NCBI GenBank assembly: GCA_041744795.1
Contig: JBGTKD010000114.1
Location: 1 to 5,362 of the forward strand
Length of the DNA stretch: 5,362 nt
Direction of reading: 5' to 3'
Source of the DNA: DATHWB01 sp041744795
GTDB taxonomy: Bacteria > Actinomycetota > Acidimicrobiia > Spongiisociales > ZC4RG35
Every line of letters starts with the position of its first letter. Within the stretch, counting starts at the first letter, position 1. The notes under the pieces are model-generated. The model did no database searches, was not told the origin of the DNA, and saw nothing but the letters and a program-made list of their open reading frames with translations. This document shows, piece after piece, positions 1-5,362 of this stretch. Position numbers and translations under genes: made by a program.

Positions 1-138
1 ATATCGGCCAAGACGGCCGACCGGCACATCCAGAACATCTACACCAAGATCGGGACCTCGTCCCGAGTGACGGCGACACGGTGGGCCGTCGACCACGGCG
101 TGCTGGCTACGACCGGTGGTCGCGGCGAAGCGGGTTGA
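1..138 (+). CDS. LuxR/GerE-type HTH regulator, C-terminal fragment
   Basis: The frame is open from the first base to a TGA at 136-138 and encodes 45 residues; the start lies outside the window. The first part, with KTADRHIQNIYTKIG and then a Ser/Arg-Val-Ala-type helix ending in AVDHGVL, matches the recognition helix and last helix of the LuxR/GerE DNA-binding domain (known family pattern: S-x-K-T-V-x-x-H-x-x-x-I-x-x-K-L/I-G). The final ten residues, Gly/Ala/Arg rich, look like a disordered tail. The N-terminal sensory part is unseen, so it could be a response regulator, a MalT-like ATPase regulator, or an HD-type or other sensor protein that carries this HTH at its end. It converges on the molybdenum hydroxylase operon with a 62-base gap. 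Control of that operon by this regulator is possible by proximity only. Confidence 0.8.
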   Translation: MSAKTADRHIQNIYTKIGTSSRVTATRWAVDHGVLATTGGRGEAG

Positions 139-200
139 GCAGCGCCGAGCACATGTCGACTTATTCCAGAACGCGTCGACGCACCCTGTTGCTGTCGAAC

Positions 201-1046
201 TCAGGCTGAAGCGATCGCCTGGGTCAGCGCACGACGAACCATGACCTTGGCGAGGTGTGTCTTGTACTCGACCGAGCCGTAGAGATCCTCGAGCACGGTG
301 ACGCCTTCCACGGCCCGTTCAGCAGCCGAGGCCACCGCGGATTCGCTCCCGTCGGAGCCAACGAGCGCCTCCATGACACCCCGCGCCAGGTCCGGTTTCA
401 GGCCGACGCCGGTCAGTGCTACCCGGGCATCGCCTATGGAACCGTTGGCGCGGGACACCCAGGCAGAAGCACCGGCCACGGCATAGTCGGTATGACCACC
501 CCGACGACCGAGCTTTTCGTAGGCAGAGCCTCCGCCGGCTTGGGGGATGCGGATGCCGGTGAGGATCTCATCGGGCTCCAATGCGGATGTAAGAGCATCG
601 ACGAAGAAGTCCTCCGACGCGATCTCGCGCGTTCCGTTCGGACCCTGGACAATCATCGTTGCGCCCAATGTCAGAACGGCCGCAGGCTGGTCGGCGGCGA
701 TGTCGACGTGTGCCACCGCCCCACAAGTCGTGCCCCGCGACCTCACCTGACGGTCACCCGTCCACCCAGCAGCCGTCTTCAAGGCAGTCGGGACGTCTGC
801 GGCAGCAGTCATTTCGTGGGTCACGAGAGCGCCGATGGTGATCGAATCACTGTCGACGCTGATATCTCCCAGTCCACCGACCCCGCCGATGTCGACGACC
901 AGGTCAGGCGACAGGAGCCGCAGCTTCATCATCGGAATCAGCGACATCCCACCCGACATCACCTTTGCGAAGTCGGCGTTGCCGAGTTCGCGGACCGCCT
1001 CGTCGATCGAGGAGACGGCTACATAGTCAAAAGCCCTTGGATACAT
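201..1046 (-). CDS. coxM: FAD-binding medium subunit of a form II CO-dehydrogenase-like molybdenum hydroxylase
   Basis: This 281-residue protein has the usual length of CoxM/CutM-type subunits (about 280-290). The N-terminal PCMH-type FAD domain (about 1-170) starts with the typical MYPRAFDY segment and carries SGGMSLIPMMKLR at residues 31-43, the position of the first FAD pyrophosphate loop (AGGHS in characterised CoxM). The second loop is in DRQVRSRGTTCG (97-108), where TTCG replaces the usual TIGG, followed by AHVDIAADQPA. The C-terminal CODH_FAD_C domain covers about 175-281 and includes YEKLGRR and the GVGLKP strand. In the family this subunit passes electrons from the [2Fe-2S] clusters of the S subunit through FAD to an external acceptor. 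The ATG is preceded by AGGAG six bases upstream (1053-1057), 12 bases after the coxL stop, so it is translated with coxL. It is the last gene of the operon. No clear terminator follows it. Confidence 0.93.
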   Translation of the reverse strand: MYPRAFDYVAVSSIDEAVRELGNADFAKVMSGGMSLIPMMKLRLLSPDLVVDIGGVGGLGDISVDSDSITIGALVTHEMTAAADVPTALKTAAGWTGDRQVRSRGTTCGAVAHVDIAADQPAAVLTLGATMIVQGPNGTREIASEDFFVDALTSALEPDEILTGIRIPQAGGGSAYEKLGRRGGHTDYAVAGASAWVSRANGSIGDARVALTGVGLKPDLARGVMEALVGSDGSESAVASAAERAVEGVTVLEDLYGSVEYKTHLAKVMVRRALTQAIASA

Positions 1047-1058
1047 CGTGATCTCCTC

Positions 1059-3433
<2,375 letters not shown>

Positions 3434-3437
<4 letters not shown>

Positions 3438-3934
3438 GTCGTCACCTCCCACTCCGCAGGTGCCGGGGTCTCGCCGCGCATCTTCGCCCCGGCGTACTCG
3501 ATCGCCTTGACGATGTTGTGATATCCCGTGCAGCGGCAGAGGTTTCCTTCGATCCCGTGCCGTATCTCATCCTCGGACGGATTGGGGTTATCTGCGAGCA
3601 GACCTGCGGCCGACATAATCATCCCCGGAGTGCAATAGCCGCATTGCAGACCGTGGCGCTCCCAGAAACCCTCCTGGATTGGATGCATCTCGTCGCCGTC
3701 TGCCAGCCCTTCGATCGTGGTGATGTTCGCTCCGTCTGCCTGGACGGTGAACATCGTGCACGACTTCACGGACTTGCCGTCGACCAGCACGGTGCAGGCT
3801 CCGCAGTACGAGGTTTCACATCCGACATGAGTGCCGGTGAGATCGAGGTTTTCGCGAATGAAGTGGACGAGGAGTGTTCGAGGTTCGACGTCCGCCGAGA
3901 CAGCTTCCCCATTGACAGTCAACGACACCTGCAA
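3434..3934 (-). CDS. coxS: [2Fe-2S] small subunit, form II CO-dehydrogenase-like hydroxylase
   Basis: From the TTG at 3934 this is a 166-residue protein, the usual length for CoxS (about 160-170), starting MQVSLTVNGE as family members do. The N-terminal plant-ferredoxin-type domain has Cys39, Cys44, Cys47 and Cys59 (CETSYCGAC, then a distal Cys) for the outer [2Fe-2S] cluster. The C-terminal four-helix domain has Cys98 and Cys101 (QCGYCTPGM) and Cys133 and Cys135 (NLCRCTGY) for the Mo-proximal cluster. All eight ligands are present. It carries electrons from the Mo site of the L subunit to FAD on the M subunit. The frame remains open upstream to an ATG at 4033, but those 33 extra residues are Arg/His-rich, unlike the family, and would run through the divergent control region. 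AAGGAG lies seven bases before the TTG, which supports the shorter form. A GTG at 3928 is a weaker alternative. It is the first gene of the S-L-M operon. Confidence 0.95.
3445..3449 (-). promoter_or_regulatory. Ribosome binding site of coxL inside the end of coxS
   Basis: On the minus strand GGAGGTGA precedes the ATG at 3437, with seven bases between GGAGG and the start. The site lies within the last coxS codons and fixes the start at 3437 rather than at the GTG at 3452. With the ATGA overlap it suggests translational coupling of S and L. Confidence 0.75.
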
Positions 3935-4031
3935 GTCATCTCTCCTTGGACGGCTGACTCCGAAACTAATCCGCTGCCGGAGATGGTGGTCACCGGAACA
4001 GAGGTTTTCCACAGGCGAGCCGCGATGTGAC
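3935..4031. promoter_or_regulatory. Divergent control region between the coxSLM operon and the sigma-factor gene
   Basis: These 97 bases separate the coxS start (minus strand) from the sigma-factor start (plus strand), so both promoters should lie here or overlap the gene ends. No strong -35/-10 pair is visible on either strand. Two elements stand out. One is a hyphenated palindrome, GGTGGTCACC, at 3985-3994, which could be an operator half-site pair. The other is GGAAC at 3995-3999 on the plus strand, which resembles the -35 element of many ECF-sigma promoters but has no matching -10 at the usual distance. The location supports shared regulation; the individual elements are weak. Confidence 0.45.
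3942..3947 (-). promoter_or_regulatory. Ribosome binding site that fixes the TTG start of coxS
   Basis: The minus strand reads AAGGAG, seven bases, then TTG at 3934. An ATG lying between the site and the TTG is in another frame and meets a stop within a few codons, so the TTG is the plausible start. The resulting N-terminus matches the CoxS family. Confidence 0.7.
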
Positions 4032-4661
4032 ATGCCCGGAGCGCAGCCCGCATATGCTCGGTTAGTGGACCGATCGGACGCGCATCTTCTCGCGGCCGCA
4101 GCGGATGGTGATGGAGAGGCGTACGGCGCCTTCTTCCTTCGTCACTCGCGCGCGGTGACGTCCTACGCCGTCCGCAGGTGCGACAACGCAGACGACGTAG
4201 CCGACCTCGTAGCCGACACCTTCATGATCGCCCTTCAAGCCTCCGGCCGATACATACCCGAGACAGCCACAGCCCTTCCGTGGCTGTATGGCATTGCCAG
4301 GCGAGTACTGGCCAGACAGCGCCGTCGCAAGGCAGGATTCGCTCGCCTACTGGTCAAAAGCACCCACAGCCAGGTGCGGTTCCAAGGGATCGAAGAAGAC
4401 TCGATCGCCGATGCGATCGACGCCACCAGGAAAGCCCCAGAACTCCAAGAAGCCTTGGACGCCTTGTCGCAAGGCGAACGCGATGTCTTGGAATTGGTGG
4501 CTTTCGACGGCCTGAGCCCCACCGAGGCGGCCATCGTCCTCGACCTCACACCCAACGCAGCCCGACTCAAACTCAGTCGGGCAAGACGACACATGCGAGG
4601 AATGCTCGCCGCTGGGAGTCCCGGATATGTCCCCGAGACCGAGGCCGGTCATGCGTATTGA
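4032..4661 (+). CDS. ECF-type sigma-70 family RNA polymerase sigma factor
   Basis: This 209-residue protein has the two-domain layout of ECF sigma factors. Region 2 spans about 17-99, beginning DAHLLAAAADGDGEAYGAFF, with the core-binding segment DDVADLVADTF (54-64) and then PWLYGIARRVLARQRRR (83-99), the -10 recognition part. A linker of about 38 residues follows. Region 4 spans about 138-190 with ALSQGERDVLELVAFDGLSPTEAA and the HTH recognition helix NAARLKLSRARRHMR for the -35 element. It would direct RNA polymerase to a small regulon. The ATG at 4032 has no good Shine-Dalgarno, so a GTG at 4065 or leaderless translation is possible. The frame is open upstream to 3831, but that part is antisense to coxS and has no sigma similarity. 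The downstream membrane-protein gene overlaps its last codons. Divergent placement makes the coxSLM promoter a candidate target. Confidence 0.9.
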   Translation: MPGAQPAYARLVDRSDAHLLAAAADGDGEAYGAFFLRHSRAVTSYAVRRCDNADDVADLVADTFMIALQASGRYIPETATALPWLYGIARRVLARQRRRKAGFARLLVKSTHSQVRFQGIEEDSIADAIDATRKAPELQEALDALSQGERDVLELVAFDGLSPTEAAIVLDLTPNAARLKLSRARRHMRGMLAAGSPGYVPETEAGHAY

Positions 4662-5148
4662 TATGGGTGCGACCCCGGAATTCGAACGGGAACTCGAGTC
4701 CGTACTCCGCCAGCAGGCCTCGTCCGGGAGGCGTGCACAACTTCCCTTGGCGCTGAGCGCACTCGGACGGCTTCGCAGTTTCTCGTCGGGTGCAGGACAC
4801 CTCGGAGCCGCGGTGGTGATGTCGGCCATACTTCTCCTCCTATCTCCTGCCACGCTCAATCGCGAAGCCCAACTGCCAGCCGTATCAGAGTCCCCGGCCA
4901 TGGGATATCTCACCCAGTACGGCGCCAATCGATCAGCCGACCAGAGAATCACGGTCGCTCGAAACGCCGGCTTCGAGGTAACGGTCCTCACCACCTACGT
5001 GGCGGACCGAGAATCCCACGGCGAGATAGTCGCCATACGGCACTTGTCCCACACGGTCAGCGAGGTTCCAGTCAATCACGGGACCCGCGGCCTCCTCTTC
5101 ATCGTCATCGGCCTGGCGATCAGCGACGCCGACAGAACCGCAGACTGA
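4651..5148 (+). CDS. Single-pass membrane protein of unknown function, partner of the sigma factor
   Basis: I do not recognise this 165-residue protein. The ATG at 4651 has GAGG six bases upstream and overlaps the sigma gene's end by 11 bases; an ATG at 4627 would be farther upstream. Residues 1-50 are charged and helical in character (PEFERELESVLRQQ at 9-22, then Arg-rich). Residues 51-69 form one hydrophobic membrane segment (LGAAVVMSAILLLLSPATL). The positive charges before it predict an N-terminus inside and a soluble domain of about 95 residues outside. Residues 147-157 are hydrophobic but short and are more likely a strand. There is no Cys, so the zinc anti-sigma HxxxCxxC motif is absent. 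Overlap with a sigma gene and a cytoplasmic helix ahead of a membrane anchor fit an anti-sigma or sensor role, but this is inference. Another possibility is a secreted or envelope protein made under the sigma factor's control. Confidence 0.7.
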   Translation: MRIDMGATPEFERELESVLRQQASSGRRAQLPLALSALGRLRSFSSGAGHLGAAVVMSAILLLLSPATLNREAQLPAVSESPAMGYLTQYGANRSADQRITVARNAGFEVTVLTTYVADRESHGEIVAIRHLSHTVSEVPVNHGTRGLLFIVIGLAISDADRTAD

Positions 5149-5179
5149 TTGACACACCCCCATCCCCCGCGCGCATAAA
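5149..5179 (+). promoter_or_regulatory. Candidate sigma-70 promoter (TTGACA, long spacer, CATAAA)
   Basis: TTGACA at 5149-5154 matches the housekeeping -35 consensus at all six bases and starts immediately after the previous stop codon, or shares its neighbourhood. CATAAA at 5174-5179 matches TATAAT at four of six bases. The 19-base spacer is longer than the usual 17, which lowers confidence. Transcription would begin near 5186 and run into the structured GC-rich block; AAGGA (5214-5218) sits just before a GTG at 5222. Confidence 0.35.
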
Positions 5180-5231
5180 CGTGTAACAGGTCACTACCCG
5201 ACCCACGCGAGAGAAGGAACAGTGAAACTGT

Positions 5232-5251
5232 GCGGGGGAACCATCCCCCGC
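5232..5251. repeat. Perfect 7-bp stem hairpin with a six-base loop
   Basis: GCGGGGG (5232-5238) and CCCCCGC (5245-5251) are exact inverted copies around the loop AACCAT. The stem is all G-C. No T run follows on either strand, so it is not a classical intrinsic terminator, although GC-rich bacteria often use hairpins without U tracts. Confidence 0.6.
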
Positions 5252-5262
5252 CCCCCCAGCCC
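5245..5262 (-). other. G-quadruplex motif on the minus strand
   Basis: Read on the minus strand this stretch is GGGCTGGGGGGGCGGGGG. It supplies four G tracts of at least three with loops of two, one and one bases, which satisfies the canonical G4 pattern. It shares bases 5245-5251 with the adjacent hairpin, so the two structures exclude each other. Confidence 0.55.
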
Positions 5263-5337
5263 GCAAAGCGCGAACACCGATCAGTCCCCCCACGACCGAG
5301 GGCAGCGAGGGAGTGTGGGGGGACCGGCCCGCAAAGC
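5259..5337 (+). repeat. Direct repeat GCCCGCAAAGC, two copies
   Basis: The 11-base word GCCCGCAAAGC occurs at 5259-5269 and 5327-5337. In the second copy GCAAAGC is part of the loop and stem of a small hairpin. A shorter word, CGAGGG, occurs three times nearby (5297-5302, 5306-5311, 5342-5347). Confidence 0.55.
5284..5324. repeat. Perfect 10-bp inverted repeat with a 21-base loop
   Basis: GTCCCCCCAC (5284-5293) and GTGGGGGGAC (5315-5324) are exact inverted copies. A G-U pair could extend the stem by one inward. The flanking non-C/G positions in each arm match too, which makes this more convincing than a coincidence of homopolymer runs. No T run follows. Confidence 0.6.
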
Positions 5338-5340
5338 CGG
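5324..5340. repeat. Small hairpin CCGGC / GCCGG
   Basis: CCGGC (5324-5328) and GCCGG (5336-5340) pair across the seven-base loop CCGCAAA. It abuts the preceding 10-bp stem and shares one base with it, so the two could stack coaxially if that base is given up. Confidence 0.45.
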
Positions 5341-5362
5341 CCGAGGGGGGCGGGGAGCGGAA

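Larger units (their letters stand above)
5246..5355. repeat. Outer 11-bp inverted repeat enclosing nested stems
   Basis: CCCCGCCCCCC (5246-5256) is an exact inverted copy of GGGGGGCGGGG (5345-5355), 88 bases apart. It encloses the 5284/5324 stem and the 5324/5340 hairpin. Low-complexity G and C runs make a chance match easier, so its reality depends on conservation. Confidence 0.4.

Noticed and set aside
139..200. Terminator between the convergent LuxR-type gene and coxM
   Set aside because: Two GTCGAC copies (155-160 and 175-180) and the palindrome GCGTCGACGC (173-182) are present, but they form no strong hairpin with a T tract. A factor-dependent terminator cannot be seen by eye.
3438..3452. 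GTG at 3452 as the coxL start
   Set aside because: The ATG at 3437 has a near-ideal GGAGG at seven bases and the ATGA overlap with coxS; the GTG has only a weak upstream site and would lengthen the overlap.
4347..4994. Minus-strand open frames over the sigma-factor and membrane-protein genes
   Set aside because: They lie antisense to the sigma factor, whose region 2 and region 4 motifs are clear, and show no motif or ribosome binding site of their own.
5222..5362. Possible start of a gene at GTG 5222 (47 open codons to the window end)
   Set aside because: The frame crosses every stem of the structured block, the translation is low-complexity Gly/Pro/Arg-rich, a second frame is equally open, and the AAGGA spacing of three bases is too short. 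Open frames are expected in DNA with so few A and T.
5149..5362. CRISPR array or tRNA gene in the GC-rich tail
   Set aside because: There are only two copies of an 11-base word, no regular repeat-spacer pattern, and no cloverleaf or T-loop consensus.

Overview
The window looks like chromosomal DNA from a GC-rich (about 60% by eye) bacterium, most likely an actinomycete-type organism. The grounds are GC-rich codon use, a TTG start behind a strong Shine-Dalgarno, an actinobacterial-looking ECF sigma/membrane-protein pair, and a LuxR-type C-terminus. The exact lineage cannot be fixed from the sequence alone.

Layout. Positions 1-138 (+) hold the last 45 codons of a LuxR/GerE-type helix-turn-helix regulator that is cut by the window edge. 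It converges on a three-gene minus-strand operon that fills 201-3934. Read in transcription order, this is a small [2Fe-2S] subunit (coxS-like), a large molybdenum subunit (coxL-like) and a medium FAD subunit (coxM-like). The genes are tightly packed, with an ATGA overlap between S and L and a 12-base gap between L and M. Together they would form an (LMS)2 molybdenum hydroxylase. Electrons would pass from substrate at the Mo-pyranopterin site of L, through the two [2Fe-2S] clusters of S, to FAD on M. The S-L-M order and the AYRGAGR active-site loop (rather than AYxCSFR) place it among the 'form II' CO-dehydrogenase-like enzymes, whose true substrate is uncertain. No cofactor-insertion genes (coxDEFGI/xdhC-like) lie in the window.

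Divergently transcribed, across a 97-base control region, is a plus-strand pair. It consists of an ECF-type sigma factor (4032-4661) and an overlapping small protein with one membrane segment (4651-5148), which could be a non-canonical anti-sigma or sensor partner.

The last 214 bases (5149-5362) contain no gene I can support. They begin with a perfect TTGACA -35-like hexamer at the stop codon of the membrane protein and continue into a very GC-rich block of nested inverted repeats, a direct repeat and a compact G-quadruplex motif. This is the least explained part of the window.
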